Assembly: GCA_026129135.1 (NCBI GenBank)
Contig: JAHCIQ010000001.1
Coordinates: 310,001 to 374,000, forward strand
Direction: 5' to 3'
From: Cyanobacteria bacterium TGS_CYA1
Lineage (GTDB): Bacteria > Cyanobacteriota > Vampirovibrionia > Obscuribacterales > Obscuribacteraceae
Length of the DNA: 64,000 nucleotides
A model generated the notes under the pieces. The model searched no databases. It had not been told where the DNA came from and was given only the letters and a program-made list of their open reading frames with translations. Positions 1 to 10,172 of the stretch are shown here, piece after piece. Positions within the stretch are counted from its first letter, which is position 1. Every line of letters begins with the position of its first letter. The position numbers and the translations under genes are program-made.

Positions 1-3000
1 GTTTGGACCAGACGATTTGTATGGTGTTCCTTTTGGATTGAGCGCCATCAAGATAACAGCGTTTTTGATCATTTTGTGGGCTAGCTGTCTTTGTGCTTTG
101 TTGTCTGATTTGATCATTTGGCGAAGAGCTGGAACACTCGAAAAGGCGCCAATTATAGAGAACTCGGAAATGTGAGCAGTGATGCCACCACCAAGATCTT
201 TGCTGTGTGTTTTTCGGTGTCCAATGTCTTTACCAGGATTCAAATGGTCGAAATGGGCATTGGGATTGCGTGTAAGCAATACCTGATGTCCGGGAAGAAC
301 GTTTACCACTTTGTTGTTCGAAACAACAAATACGCCACCTCTATGCGTGTCGTGTAAATTGTATACAGCAACATCGTTTCCAGTTTCCATTACATAAGCA
401 GTCGAGCCGCCTGCTATATGGACTGTACCTTCGTGAGTGTCGACAGTGATGTTTTCGGTCGGTGCAAAAACGATGAAGCCTTTGTCCAGAACGAAATGTG
501 TTCCACCAGAATTAGGTCCGAAAATGACACCAGCAGCTTTGAGTGCATCGAGTTGTTGGTCCGTGAAAGAGGCAGCATGGAAGAGTGCGCTTGTCATTGT
601 ATCTAATTTGTTATTGTTGATTGCTACGTTGCCTTCAAGCAAATTCGAATTAGGATGCTGTAGCGTATACAGAGACTGTTGTAAGCTCGAGGCATCGATT
701 GGTGTGAAATCTGTAGCTGTTCTCGTGCCAATAATTGAATTGAGTTGAGCGGCATTTTGTAGTGCCAGTAATGCATTCAGTTCTGCCAGCGTTAGAATTC
801 CACTGCGTCCGCTGCCTGAGCCGGAATCAACGACCACAGGAACTGGAGGCGGAAGCGGCACGGCTGTTGCTTGAATCTGATTGAGTATATTTCCACCTAG
901 ATTGACAGTAATTACGCTGCCATTACCTGCGGTGAATGAATTAGTGGTTGGAAATATGCGTGCACTGGTCACCGCCAAAGTAGACGGATCTACGTTGCCG
1001 AATCCTACATACTCACCTGCTCCAACAGTGCCACCACCCGTAACCGTCACGTCACCAGATGCGCCACCATTGAATCCCACGCGACCAGAGTTGTTGGCTG
1101 TGTTGGTGGCTTGGATCGAACCATTCACCACTACATTTAGTGGATTGCCAGCGGCTTGATTGCTGAACAACACGCTTCCACCATTGCCACTGGTGCCATT
1201 GGCTGTAACGTTGTTGCTTACAAATACAGTTCCGGTGTTGTAAATCTGAATTGTTCCGCCGGCGGTAGTGTTCGCAACGGTCAAATTGCCTGCGATAGTG
1301 AGATCTGCAGGATTATTCAATTGAAATACCGATGTTGCTGAAGAAGTGTTCAATGTCGCGATGCGATCATTATTTAGGTAGACGCTAGAAGCACCAGAGC
1401 CGACTCCCTGACCTGCGTTTGCTTGCATACTGGATGTAGAGAGATTTATATTGGCCCCGAGGCCTCCGATATTTCCATTGTCAGCGGTCAAATTGACTGC
1501 ACCTGAGCCGGCATTCTGAGCCGAGAGTTGACCCAGACCGGTGATACTTCCTGCAGCGCCAACAATGGATAAATTGATAGTACCGACTGAAGAAGTTATT
1601 CCTCCATTCAAGACAATGCTCATGTCAAAATTGCTGTTGTTTGCAATTTGGACATTGCCACTAGATGCAATGCCGGTTGTTCCCACTGTCACTGTGGTGC
1701 CATTTGTAGGTGAAGTGTAATCTAAAGAACCGATGGTTCTGCCTGTATCTGTGGTGATGTCCACGCTCTGACTGTCTTGAATAAAGACACTGCCAGCGAC
1801 GCCAACAGATGGGTTCGATCCGAGAACAAGAATTGGAGTACTGGTATTGATCCTTCCAACGCCTGCACTTCCGATTTGTCCGCCTTCAGTCAAAAGCGTG
1901 ACTTTGCTTGCTGAGAGCAACCCCGTTCCCGATGGACCCCCGGCTCCTGTACCAATGATTGTGATTGTACCCGTGCCAGTTGCTGTTACGGGGTTGTTGA
2001 GAGTGAAAGCGGCATTCATTCCGGAAACACCCTGGAAAACCAGATTGCCTGCGCTTTGAATACCGTTAATTCCAAGACCCAAAGTAGTTACATTGATGCC
2101 TGTGTTACCGGGATTTTCAGCTGTGTAAGTAAGATTACCAACACTTCCAAGACCAGTGCTAACGTTGACAAAGCCAGCGTCATTGTTATTGATGTAGGCC
2201 GTTCCACCCCCGTTAGTTGCAACTTGAACTTGATTGGATGAAATCAAAAAAGGATCCGAGCTTGTTCCGATGTTGCCACCAGCGGTAGAGATATCTATGT
2301 TGGAAGAGAGAACGCGTCCAGTGCTTCCCGGATTTTGCGAAATGGTTCCAGTTCCTTCTACAGACAGAGTTGTAACCCCGGAATATTTTCCACCTGTAGT
2401 GGATTGAATATTGCCGTCCAGGACTATGCTGGCGTTACTTCCAGTCGCGCCTTGTAAAACCACCGTGCCGCCAGCTGGACCACCGGCATTAGTGACACCA
2501 ATTCCTGCTGATCCAACTGTGATGTTTTGGCCCGAACCAGTTTGAATAACTCTCATCGCATTGATTGAACCAGCTGTACCTGAGCCTGTAGTCACGTTTA
2601 CAGATTGTGAGTCGGAAACAACAATGTCTCCCATGCCGTTGTTAGACACTACAAGGGTTGGAGTGTTGACGCGAATTGGAGCACCAATACCACCAATTAC
2701 GTTTTTACCACCACCTTGAATATTGACCTGACCTGCTGTAATTTCTGTAGCCGCATTGGACTGGATAATATTGCCGCCGACATTGTCAGCCTTAAGCGTG
2801 ACGGTGTTGGTTCCAGCATCTATATGATGTTGAATATCTATACTTCCAACCGTACCGACTCCACCCAAGTTGGCGGCTTCAATCAACACATCACCGGTGG
2901 CATTTATACCTAGTTGTCCCACCGTTGCAGTGGTGGTACCGCCGGCCAGATTGACTGTGCTGTATTGAAGCTCTCTGACCGAACCTGCGTTTGGAGCTGT

Positions 3001-6000
3001 ATTACTTGTAGTGATCGAGCCAGATGCGTAATTTCGGATGTATGTATCGCCGGTTCCATTTGACTGAGCAAGTACGTAAGGAGTTTCAACATACACCGCA
3101 TCGGTCGAACTTCCAATATTGCCACCACCAGTGATGAGGTAGACTTGATTGCCGTTCAAAATTCCACCGCCACCACTATTGGCTCCGCGAGTGATGACTC
3201 CAGTTCCGTTGGTGCTCAAAGTGATTGTGCCACTGGTAGCTCTTACAGTTCCTTCAATATTTAAGTTGGCGCCAGTGCCCGCTCCTGCAAGCAAGTCCAC
3301 ATTTCCGTTTGCGACAATCGCAATTCCGATAGGTCCGACACTTAGCTGTTGGCCGTTTCCAGTTTCGGTCAAAACCAAGTTATTGACACTACCTCCGGAT
3401 GTGGACGCCTGGAAATTAATATTGTTGTTCACGTTGACATTGCCTGCACCGGCAGTGTTCACGCCCAGGTTAGAAACGCTTGTGAGTATTTCATTACCTG
3501 ACGATCCTATGTTTCCGCCACCTGTAATAAAGTTTGCAGTGGTTGCAGTAAGCGTAGCTGTAGAGCCAGAGACTTTCGAAACAGTTCCGGAGCCCGTAGC
3601 ATTTACGTTCACTACTTGTCCTGTAGCATCGTAGTTTCCAGCGAATAGAACGCCAACATTCAAACCCGTCGATACATTAGAATTTAAGTTGCTCGCTGCA
3701 CCGTTAGCGGTGACACCTGCTGCACCGATTGTCAAAAGCGAGTTGGCGCTCGAGATATAACCGTACACGCTCTGGACGCCGGAGCCATTAGTGGTCAAAT
3801 TGAATGACTGTGTACCTTCGAGGAAAGCGTTTCCTCCGCCAGTTGAATTTAGTACCACGTTGTTTGCATTGGTTCTAATGACATTGCCACTGGCGCCAAT
3901 ATTTTGGTTCTGTGTGTTTAGATTGACTGTTCCGGCAGTAAGAATTGCGGTATTTGGACTGTTGAAATTGGTTATTGATCCTGTGCCAGTGGCAGAAAGA
4001 GTAATCTGTCTGTTTGTCGAAGTTGTAGCTGAGCGATTAATAACGATCGAACTATTGGTGCCTGTTGCACCTTGAATAATTATGTTGCCAGTAGACGTCA
4101 AGCTAGCGGTTGGTGACCCAACATAGGTAGTGTCCATGGTGCCACCGGTTCGGGTATACGTTAGGTTGCCTACCGAGACAATGCCCGAGGCTAGATTGAA
4201 AGAGCCAGTTCCATTAATATCGGCACTGCCTCCACTCGTTTGAAGCGTGACTGTTCCCGTGGAGCCAAATCCTTCATTACTTATAAGAATGGGATTGCTG
4301 CTCGATCCAATGGTACCACTTACGGTGTTCAAGGCAATGTTTCGCGCTATGAGGGTTCCGGGGCCAAAACCAAGTTGATTACTGGTTATATTTCCGCCGC
4401 CAGATGCACTTATAGTTAATAGTCCCAAGGCGCTTGCTAAAGTGACATTACCTTCGATGTCTACAGAATGAGCACCAGAGCCGGATTGGAAAATAGTGAC
4501 ATTATTTGCGTTGATCCCGAGCCCACCTTGTCCCAGTACGTCTGTGACACCACTATTGAATGTTTGGGTATAGTTGAAGTTATTTACAGAACCTGTGGCA
4601 CCACTGCCAGTTAATAATGTTGATCCAGAATTACTGCTCAAGAAAACGTTGCCTGTGCTATTTGTTTGAGAGGTGACAATTCCGCCTTGAATCTGTATTT
4701 CGGTGCCCGAGGCGCCGATATTTCCGCCCGCGGTAGTTAAATTCAATCTGTCGGCAAATAGTCTTCCCGTCCCGGTTTGTGCGATGGTGCCAGCGCCAGT
4801 GGCAACCAAACTTGTCGTTACGGACGAAGCGCCTGATCTGGACGTGCCACCATTTACATTGATGGTGGTGTCAGTGCCCGAACCGCCTTGAAGAGTAAGT
4901 GCGCCAGTGTTTGTTATTCCGGCGCTGCCAATTGTTATAGAGCCGGTAGCTGCATTTTCGGTTAATGTTAAAGCTCCAAGTGATCCTGTTGTGCCAGTGC
5001 CTGAAGTCAGGGAGACGCTTTGCGAATCTTTAATGAATGCAGAGCCCGCACTGTTCATCTGAACATCTAAAGTAGGGGTTGAAAGACTCAGTTCTGATCC
5101 GCTGGCTCCGATATCTCCGCCACCTGTGCGAAGATTGATCAAATTACCGGATATGAGTCCAGTACCAGACATGGTGCCCGTCCCGGTAGTGGTCAGAGTT
5201 ACCGTACCAGATGCCGCTAGCGGGCCTGTGAAAACGAGACTGTTATCGGTTCCTGTTGATGAAATAGATACCGCACCCGCTCCACTCAAATTGATGCCGG
5301 ACGCACCAACTGTGGTAGTAGAGTTTGCGCCAGTTTGAGTGTAATTCAGACCGCCAATTGTGCCAGCCGCAGCAGTCGTCACCGTGGCTGAATTACTGTT
5401 ACTGAGCAAAACGCTGCCAGTACCAGTCGATAAAACGACGTTGTCGGCTGCAAGAAATACAGGCACGTTTAATACCGTTAGACCTATAGCTCCACCGCTA
5501 GTAGTCAAATTAACCGAATCGCCATATATCCTTCCGCCCGAACCGAAATTATGGATTACGCCTCCTGAAGTTAACGAGACCTGGCTTGCTCTTGAACCCG
5601 AGCTGTTTATGTCTGAATAGATATAAATGTCACCTGTGCTTGTTAACTCGAATGTCCCGTTGGCACCAACGCTAGAAGCGGACGGACCCATATAGACATT
5701 TCTGCCGTCGCTCAATCGCACAATAGAGCCGCCAGCATTGACAGAAAGGCTTTGAGCATCTATTTGGAAGGGTAGCGCAGTGGTCGATCCGTAAATGCTG
5801 CCAGTTGTACTGGTCAGAGTAAGTAAGCTAGAGCCTGTGCTAATGACGCCTGTTCCGGAGATATCGCTTCCCGCTTGGAAGGTTGAATGGTTATTGAAAT
5901 TTACAGCACCGTTTATGGTGGCGGCACCACCAATGACGATGTTATCACCAGGGAAATTAGAATTTAAGGTACCGTTTATTACAGCCGAACCGGTGTATGT

Positions 6001-9000
6001 CAGATCTACTGTAGATGTTGCAATAACGCTACTAGGTAGATTGAGATTTGAGAAGTTAGATGATGGAACGTTAGCGCTGCCAATACTGAAGCTTCCACCA
6101 GAAGCGTAGCCGGTACCAAGCGTGGTGCCGCTTAAAACAATAGACTGTGTGCTTGTAGTAGCCTTTTGAACGAAAGCTATCCACTCAGCCGGTGTGACCA
6201 TCGATGTTCCGGTGATTGTTTGAGTACCGGCGCCAATATTGATTGTTTGGCTGGAGCCACCAACTGAAATTGGTCCTGAAACCAGTGGACCTCCAGTAGT
6301 TGGGCTGGCTGCGTCCCCGTAAGTAATCGAACTTGCAGTTGTGGTGCGCATGTTTCCAACGACAGACAAGCCGCCAGTTGGCGCTAGATACGTGCTTGCG
6401 CCATTGCTGTAGTTTGCATCCTGAAAATACTGTTGGCTGAATGAAGGAGACGTGACCGTAATGCTAATCGAACCGCTATTACCCATAGCGTTAATTGAGT
6501 CGCCACTCCAGGTTTGTCCAGAGAATCCGTTTGCTCCAAGAGAGGTTCCCAGTCCTTGAATTGTATCGGTGACTCTAACAGTACCAACGCCCGAAATGAC
6601 GATATCTCCGCCGTTGCCGCTGGTTCCGACATTTCCACCGGCTGTAGAATTGACTCCTCCAGCGGTGGTTTGAGTACCACCAACACCAAGTGCTCCGCCA
6701 GCTCCAGCTGTAAAATCAGATGGAGTTCCTGCTGTTCCAGTACCTACTCCAACGCCTCCGCCAGAGCCACCGCCTCCACCATTGCCATTTGAACCGCCAA
6801 AGCTGAACCCAGTGCCACCTGTGCCACCGCCACCGGTGCTAGTGCCGCCTGGTCCGGCAGCGCCTGATTGACCAAAGCCTGGAAGTGAGCCAGAGCCGCC
6901 GGTGGAACCACCGCCGCCACCGCCACCGCCACCGCTTGCAGTTGATGCACGATATCCGCCGCCGCCACCGCCGTAACCAATGCCGCCGCCGCCACCGCCG
7001 CCGCCACCAGCTCCACCATTTAGAAATGTCGAAGAGCCGCCACCGCCACCGCCGCCAGCCGAATATCCGCCACCGCCACCGACTCCACCATCGAAAACGT
7101 TGTTTCCAGCTCCACCGCCTCCGCCACCGGTGAAACCGCCACCGCCGCCACCACCAGGAACGCCAGAATCTGCGGTAGAGCCACCGCCACCGCCTCCGAA
7201 ACTGCCGCCTCCACCCGAGCCACCAATGAAGGAGTTGCTGAGACCACCATTGCCGCCTCCAGCAGCAAGTACAGGACCGTTAATTGTAACCGTACTACCC
7301 GAAGAAACAGTAATATTCCCGGCAGCTCCGCCTGCCGCCGATGATGCGCTAGCGCCACCACCACCACCGCCGCCGGAGGTATTCAAATCTCCACCAATAG
7401 TTATGGCACCACTAGCAGAGGTGAGATTTATTGTTGCACCTATACCTCCAGCTCCACCAATTGCGTTGAAACCACCGCCGCCACCACCACCGAATGCGCG
7501 TATGGATCCTGTTGTGATACCAGAGTTGGCTGCAACAGTAATGTTGCCACCGGCACCGCCTGCTTGCGAGCTACCGCCGCCCGCACCCGCCGACAATATG
7601 CTACCAGTTGTAATTGTTGCATTATTGATGGTCAGTCCCGATGTTGAAAATGGAGTTGTCGGCGTGGTCACGCCATTCAAGACCGAAATTGAAGCTCCAT
7701 TTATGACCGGAGTGGCAGCAAAAAGATTTATTGCGCCAGCACTGGTGCCACCATTAGTTCCGGAAGATTGTATAGAACCTGTGGAAATTGCTGTTCCAGC
7801 TGTGGCGCCACCAATCATCGTTATATTGCCGCGATTTGACGTGGTTGAACCACTTATACTGATTGTCCCGGGAGCAAAGGTTGAGCCAGAACCATCGCCG
7901 GTATATGCCACAATCACAATATTGCCCGGCGTGCCGCCGGTTGTGGGCGTATTGATGTTTCCAGATACACGAACAGAGCCACCAGTAGTGGACCCGCCAG
8001 TAATTGAAAGTGTACTGGTTGAATCGTTTGTGCCTGTACTTCCACCAGTCGAAGTGAAATTGGCACCTGCAATAAGAGTAATGTCACCATTATTGGTGGC
8101 ATCAATATATGTTGTGCTCAAATCACCAGTAATCACATCCTGACTTGCGATTACTGCTAGGTCGCCACCTACGCTCGTAGAGCCACCAAGTGTGACAGAG
8201 CCACCCGTGTTATAAAAAGTCGGGTCGCCAGTGAGATTTAAGTTTCCGAGATTGAGGTTGGAAGTATTCGCAAGCACATGCGCTTCACTTCCCGAAATGT
8301 TTACCTGTCCGGTAACGTCATTCAGGTTGGCGCGTACGGTACCATATGCGGTGCTCAAGTTCAACTGGTTTGAAATCCAGTTGCCTCCCATCAAATTGAT
8401 GTTGCCTGTGCCGTTGTTAAGCGCAGCCATCACATTGATGTTGCCATTGAGCGCCTGCATTGTTCCGCCTGTGTTCATCACGTTGAGTGCGGCGAGAGAA
8501 TTGGTCGCAGCCATATTGATGTTGCCCAGGTTAGATGCGATCAAGCCTGAGTTCACGATATTGCCTGCGCCCGACGCCATGCTTATGTCGTTCATGGCTT
8601 GCATCACTGGAGTGAAATTGGATCCAGCTTGCATCGTATTCATGATGCTTCCGCCAGCAGTCAGGTTTAGATAGCCAGAGCTTAGAATCGACCCCTGGTT
8701 CAAAATATTATTGATTGCAGTTAAGCTCAAGTTCAAACTTGGACTGGTTGCACCTGCTAGCATTGATGACGGTAGAATGTTCGAAATCAAACCGGTAGAA
8801 TTGAGCGAAATATTATTTGCGCTGAGCGAGACTCCGTTCATACCAGCGTTTTGCGCGCCGATAATGAGGCTGCCCGAACTCATCAAGTCGCCTTGCAAAT
8901 TGACCGAGCCAGAACCAAGGACAGTCACGCCTGTTGGAATGGAGAGGTTGCCCAGATGGCTCGATAGCCAGGGGGTGATCGCCATCGTCCCGCCAGTGGC

Positions 9001-9567
9001 GATACCCTGATTGTTCAACACCAGAGACTGTGCCCCTGTGTTCATGACCTGGAACGCAGCAACTTTTTCAGCACCAGTGAGATTGGTAGTGGAAGTGACA
9101 GATCTTGTAGTATCTCCAACATTGATGGTGAGAGTGTTTGACCCGAGCATATTGCCCATAGTCAAATTCTGGACGGTCGAGCCGAGATCGATGTTTACTA
9201 TTTTTTGCGCTGTTGCTGCTTGAGTTGCGGCTGTCGCATGAATAGATGGGTCTACGATAGGCGTAGTCGGGGCGATAGTAGTTGGTTGGGCAATTGTTTG
9301 TGTTACTGGAACAGCATCTACAACCGGTTGGATGACCGGAGTAGGGGTCATAACGGGATCTGGAGCCGGGGTGTGAACGACTGGTGTTGCGATAGATGAA
9401 GGATCAACCGAGGGCGTCACGGGTGGCGCGACCGGGACAGATGTGCTCGGGTCAATACCTTGTGCCTTAGCAGGCAACTGGGTCAAGGCGAAAAGCGACG
9501 ATAAAGCAGCTAAAGAGACAACTGCGGACTGTTTCTTAGATTTGCTAGCCCGAATTCGTTTTGACAT
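1..9567 (-). CDS. Giant secreted repeat protein, filamentous-haemagglutinin/adhesin-like (3' end outside window)
   Basis: One uninterrupted minus-strand frame runs from ATG at 9567 to the left edge (3189 codons, no stop at the window edge); I spot-checked the frame along its length. Residues 1-36 form a basic then hydrophobic signal peptide ending near AKAQG, followed by a Pro/Thr-rich linker. The bulk is Asn/Gly/Ser/Thr-rich beta-helix-type sequence with NIN, SLNLTAGGSI and GNITV patterns typical of large exoproteins. A glycine-rich tract lies at about 6740-7580 and regular repeats at about 1400-5560. The last visible part, encoded at about 1-420, reads like a FecR-type domain (HDTHRGGVFVVSNNKVVN, then a PGHQVLL motif). 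I infer a cell-surface or released adhesin/matrix protein; the secretion route is unknown because the C-terminus is missing. No canonical two-partner secretion motif was recognised. Confidence 0.85.
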   Translation of the reverse strand, partial: MSKRIRASKSKKQSAVVSLAALSSLFALTQLPAKAQGIDPSTSVPVAPPVTPSVDPSSIATPVVHTPAPDPVMTPTPVIQPVVDAVPVTQTIAQPTTIAPTTPIVDPSIHATAATQAATAQKIVNIDLGSTVQNLTMGNMLGSNTLTINVGDTTRSVTSTTNLTGAEKVAAFQVMNTGAQSLVLNNQGIATGGTMAITPWLSSHLGNLSIPTGVTVLGSGSVNLQGDLMSSGSLIIGAQNAGMNGVSLSANNISLNSTGLISNILPSSMLAGATSPSLNLSLTAINNILNQGSILSSGYLNLTAGGSIMNTMQAGSNFTPVMQAMNDISMASGAGNIVNSGLIASNLGNINMAATNSLAALNVMNTGGTMQALNGNINVMAALNNGTGNINLMGGNWISNQLNLSTAYGTVRANLNDVTGQVNISGSEAHVLANTSNLNLGNLNLTGDPTFYNTGGSVTLGGSTSVGGDLAVIASQDVITGDLSTTYIDATNNGDITLIAGANFTSTGGSTGTNDSTSTLSITGGSTTGGSVRVSGNINTPTTGGTPGNIVIVAYTGDGSGSTFAPGTISISGSTTSNRGNITMIGGATAGTAISTGSIQSSGTNGGTSAGAINLFAATPVINGASISVLNGVTTPTTPFSTSGLTINNATITTGSILSAGAGGGSSQAGGAGGNITVAANSGITTGSIRAFGGGGGGGFNAIGGAGGIGATINLTSASGAITIGGDLNTSGGGGGGGASASSAAGGAAGNITVSSGSTVTINGPVLAAGGGNGGLSNSFIGGSGGGGSFGGGGGGSTADSGVPGGGGGGGFTGGGGGGAGNNVFDGGVGGGGGYSAGGGGGGGSSTFLNGGAGGGGGGGGGIGYGGGGGGYRASTASGGGGGGGGGSTGGSGSLPGFGQSGAAGPGGTSTGGGGTGGTGFSFGGSNGNGGGGGSGGGVGVGTGTAGTPSDFTAGAGGALGVGGTQTTAGGVNSTAGGNVGTSGNGGDIVISGVGTVRVTDTIQGLGTSLGANGFSGQTWSGDSINAMGNSGSISITVTSPSFSQQYFQDANYSNGASTYLAPTGGLSVVGNMRTTTASSITYGDAASPTTGGPLVSGPISVGGSSQTINIGAGTQTITGTSMVTPAEWIAFVQKATTSTQSIVLSGTTLGTGYASGGSFSIGSANVPSSNFSNLNLPSSVIATSTVDLTYTGSAVINGTLNSNFPGDNIVIGGAATINGAVNFNNHSTFQAGSDISGTGVISTGSSLLTLTSTTGSIYGSTTALPFQIDAQSLSVNAGGSIVRLSDGRNVYMGPSASSVGANGTFELTSTGDIYIYSDINSSGSRASQVSLTSGGVIHNFGSGGRIYGDSVNLTTSGGAIGLTVLNVPVFLAADNVVLSTGTGSVLLSNSNSATVTTAAAGTIGGLNYTQTGANSTTTVGASGINLSGAGAVSISSTGTDNSLVFTGPLAASGTVTLTTTGTGTMSGTGLISGNLINLRTGGGDIGASGSELSLSTPTLDVQMNSAGSAFIKDSQSVSLTSGTGTTGSLGALTLTENAATGSITIGSAGITNTGALTLQGGSGTDTTINVNGGTSRSGASSVTTSLVATGAGTIAQTGTGRLFADRLNLTTAGGNIGASGTEIQIQGGIVTSQTNSTGNVFLSSNSGSTLLTGSGATGSVNNFNYTQTFNSGVTDVLGQGGLGINANNVTIFQSGSGAHSVDIEGNVTLASALGLLTISASGGGNITSNQLGFGPGTLIARNIALNTVSGTIGSSSNPILISNEGFGSTGTVTLQTSGGSADINGTGSFNLASGIVSVGNLTYTRTGGTMDTTYVGSPTASLTSTGNIIIQGATGTNSSIVINRSATTSTNRQITLSATGTGSITNFNSPNTAILTAGTVNLNTQNQNIGASGNVIRTNANNVVLNSTGGGNAFLEGTQSFNLTTNGSGVQSVYGYISSANSLLTIGAAGVTANGAASNLNSNVSTGLNVGVLFAGNYDATGQVVNVNATGSGTVSKVSGSTATLTATTANFITGGGNIGSSGNEILTSVSNLGVNTAGAGNVNVNNNINFQASTSGGSVNNLVLTETGNGQQLSVGPIGIAIVANGNVDLLAGAGTGANLNIEGTVRATSGTITLSTNGTGVITRGANSGGGGILNGNQVYLITGGGNIGSSTDAVYVETPYVLAQSNGTGDTYIRNYASGSITTSNTAPNAGSVRELQYSTVNLAGGTTTATVGQLGINATGDVLIEAANLGGVGTVGSIDIQHHIDAGTNTVTLKADNVGGNIIQSNAATEITAGQVNIQGGGKNVIGGIGAPIRVNTPTLVVSNNGMGDIVVSDSQSVNVTTGSGTAGSINAMRVIQTGSGQNITVGSAGIGVTNAGGPAGGTVVLQGATGSNASIVLDGNIQSTTGGKYSGVTTLSVEGTGTISQNPGSTGRVLSSNIDISTAGGNIGTSSDPFLISSNQVQVATNGGGTAYINNNDAGFVNVSTGLGSVGNLTYTAENPGNTGINVTTLGLGINGIQSAGNLVFQGVSGMNAAFTLNNPVTATGTGTITIIGTGAGGPSGTGLLSASKVTLLTEGGQIGSAGVGRINTSTPILVLGSNPSVGVAGSVFIQDSQSVDITTDTGRTIGSLDYTSPTNGTTVTVGTTGIASSGNVQIANNSNFDMSIVLNGGITSSVGTINLSIVGAAGSITGLGQLSAQNAGSGAVNLTADNGNIGGLGANINLSTSSMQANAGQGVGSGASSVYLNNDRIATLNTSSATSVFQLNNPADLTIAGNLTVANTTAGGTIQIYNTGTVFVSNNVTANGTSGNGGSVLFSNQAAGNPLNVVVNGSIQATNTANNSGRVGFNGGASGDVTVTGGGTVGAGEYVGFGNVDPSTLAVTSARIFPTTNSFTAGNGSVITVNLGGNILNQIQATAVPLPPPVPVVVDSGSGSGRSGILTLAELNALLALQNAAQLNSIIGTRTATDFTPIDASSLQQSLYTLQHPNSNLLEGNVAINNNKLDTMTSALFHAASFTDQQLDALKAAGVIFGPNSGGTHFVLDKGFIVFAPTENITVDTHEGTVHIAGGSTAYVMETGNDVAVYNLHDTHRGGVFVVSNNKVVNVLPGHQVLLTRNPNAHFDHLNPGKDIGHRKTHSKDLGGGITAHISEFSIIGAFSSVPALRQMIKSDNKAQRQLAHKMIKNAVILMALNPKGTPYKSSGPN
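1400..5560 (-). repeat. Tandem degenerate ~135-residue repeats inside the giant exoprotein
   Basis: A short signature of the form GGNIGSSG/GGNIGASG recurs in the minus-strand translation at roughly 5490, 5112, 4722, 4312, 3890, 3522, 3117, 2692, 2275, 1877 and 1462. Spacings are about 370-425 bp. Each unit also carries TGSV or LTQTG-like strands and an NVxLxSxGG pattern. The DNA itself is diverged, so these are old protein-level repeats, consistent with stacked beta-solenoid segments. Confidence 0.7.
6740..7580 (-). repeat. Glycine-rich low-complexity tract (GGX/poly-Gly coding)
   Basis: Strings of ccg/cca/gcc/acc triplets on the plus strand read as long glycine runs (five to nine in a row) interrupted by Ser, Ala, Phe and Tyr on the minus strand. 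The long plus-strand frame opposite would be almost pure proline and is an artefact. The tract divides the repeat region from the N-terminal third of the protein and may be a flexible or cross-linking segment. Confidence 0.8.
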
Positions 9568-9570
9568 TTA

Positions 9571-9610
9571 TTTCACTACCCGTTTGACACTCTAAAACGG
9601 GAAAGTGAAA
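9571..9610 (-). promoter_or_regulatory. Long hairpin directly before the exoprotein start codon
   Basis: Left arm TTTCACTACCCGTTT (9571-9585) pairs with right arm 9595-9610 through 14 base pairs with a small bulge and a 9-nt loop. The structure ends 3 nt from the ATG at 9567 and no clear Shine-Dalgarno lies outside it. It could therefore gate translation of the giant protein, or be an operator for a dimeric regulator. Confidence 0.55.
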
Positions 9611-9674
9611 TCTTCAAAAGCGCCACTGGCGCCAAAAAAAATGCAGACAAAAATCTGACCCGACCCGCTACATC

Positions 9675-9704
9675 ATTATATATAGGTACACTCTTTAATG
9701 ACAA
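9675..9704 (-). promoter_or_regulatory. Sigma70-type promoter of the giant exoprotein
   Basis: Read on the minus strand, TTGTCA (9704-9699) is followed after 18 bp by a perfect TATAAT (9680-9675). The start site should be near 9668, giving a leader of about 100 nt that contains the 9571-9610 hairpin. The rest of the 9611-9906 stretch shows an inverted repeat around GGCGCC at about 9621-9633 but no gene. Confidence 0.6.
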
Positions 9705-9906
9705 GATCTCTTGGAAACTTCTAATTATCTTCCCGCGGGAGTTTTATCGATTCTTGCGCCCGAAATTTAGCTTAATTAGCTCCGTCACCAAATATGGTGG
9801 CGCCAATAGAAGTGAAGAACTTGTGCGCTTTTTGCGGACAGATGTACTGTACCAGATATGCTAAATACTAGTGAGTGGTTTTGTCGTTCCGGGACTAGGA
9901 GTTTTT

Positions 9907-10065
9907 ATGTCGCGCATATTTTCGGGTTTATTTGGATTATCTGTAATCGGCTTTGTTCTTGCTTTCATGAAGATGAAAAAAATGTCGGCATCCGGGTGGA
10001 AAGTGCAGAAACAGAATAAGGAAATCAAAAAAGAGTCGGACAGAGAAGTCGTGCACGCTTCCTGA
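9907..10065 (+). CDS. Small single-span membrane protein, 52 aa
   Basis: ATG 9907 is preceded by AGGAG with 6-nt spacing, which decides this start over a GTG 12 codons upstream. Residues 3-20 form one hydrophobic helix (IFSGLFGLSVIGFVLAF), followed by a Lys/Glu-rich tail. The family is unknown. It lies between the divergent exoprotein gene and Hsp20; a run of 13 T at 10082-10094 follows, but with only a poor hairpin before it. It could be a small stress-associated membrane protein. Function is not assigned. Confidence 0.55.
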   Translation: MSRIFSGLFGLSVIGFVLAFMKMKKMSASGWKVQKQNKEIKKESDREVVHAS

Positions 10066-10172
10066 CGAAAAGTTCTAGTCGTTTTTTTTTTTTTCGTACT
10101 TTGAAGCCAAGTTTCGTCAGAGCACGAGTTTTATACGATTTTGTTCTTACTTGTTTTGATGGAGTCTTCTTT

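Noticed and set aside
1400..5560. CRISPR or DNA-level tandem repeat array
   Set aside because: The periodicity is at protein level only; no identical short DNA repeats with unique spacers exist.
6980..8143. Long plus-strand frame coding a proline-rich protein
   Set aside because: It is the antisense reading of the glycine-rich tract of the giant minus-strand gene; composition is an artefact.
118..9399. Many short plus-strand frames across the left 9.5 kb
   Set aside because: All lie opposite the single continuous minus-strand gene and show no ribosome binding sites or family motifs.
9621..9633. GGCGCC-centred inverted repeat upstream of the exoprotein as an operator of the island regulon
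   Set aside because: It does not match the ATCATCC-N4-GGATGAT consensus and lies outside the 45-bp module pattern.
10064..10094. T13 run as a strong terminator after the small membrane gene
   Set aside because: Only a 3-bp stem precedes it, so termination cannot be supported.
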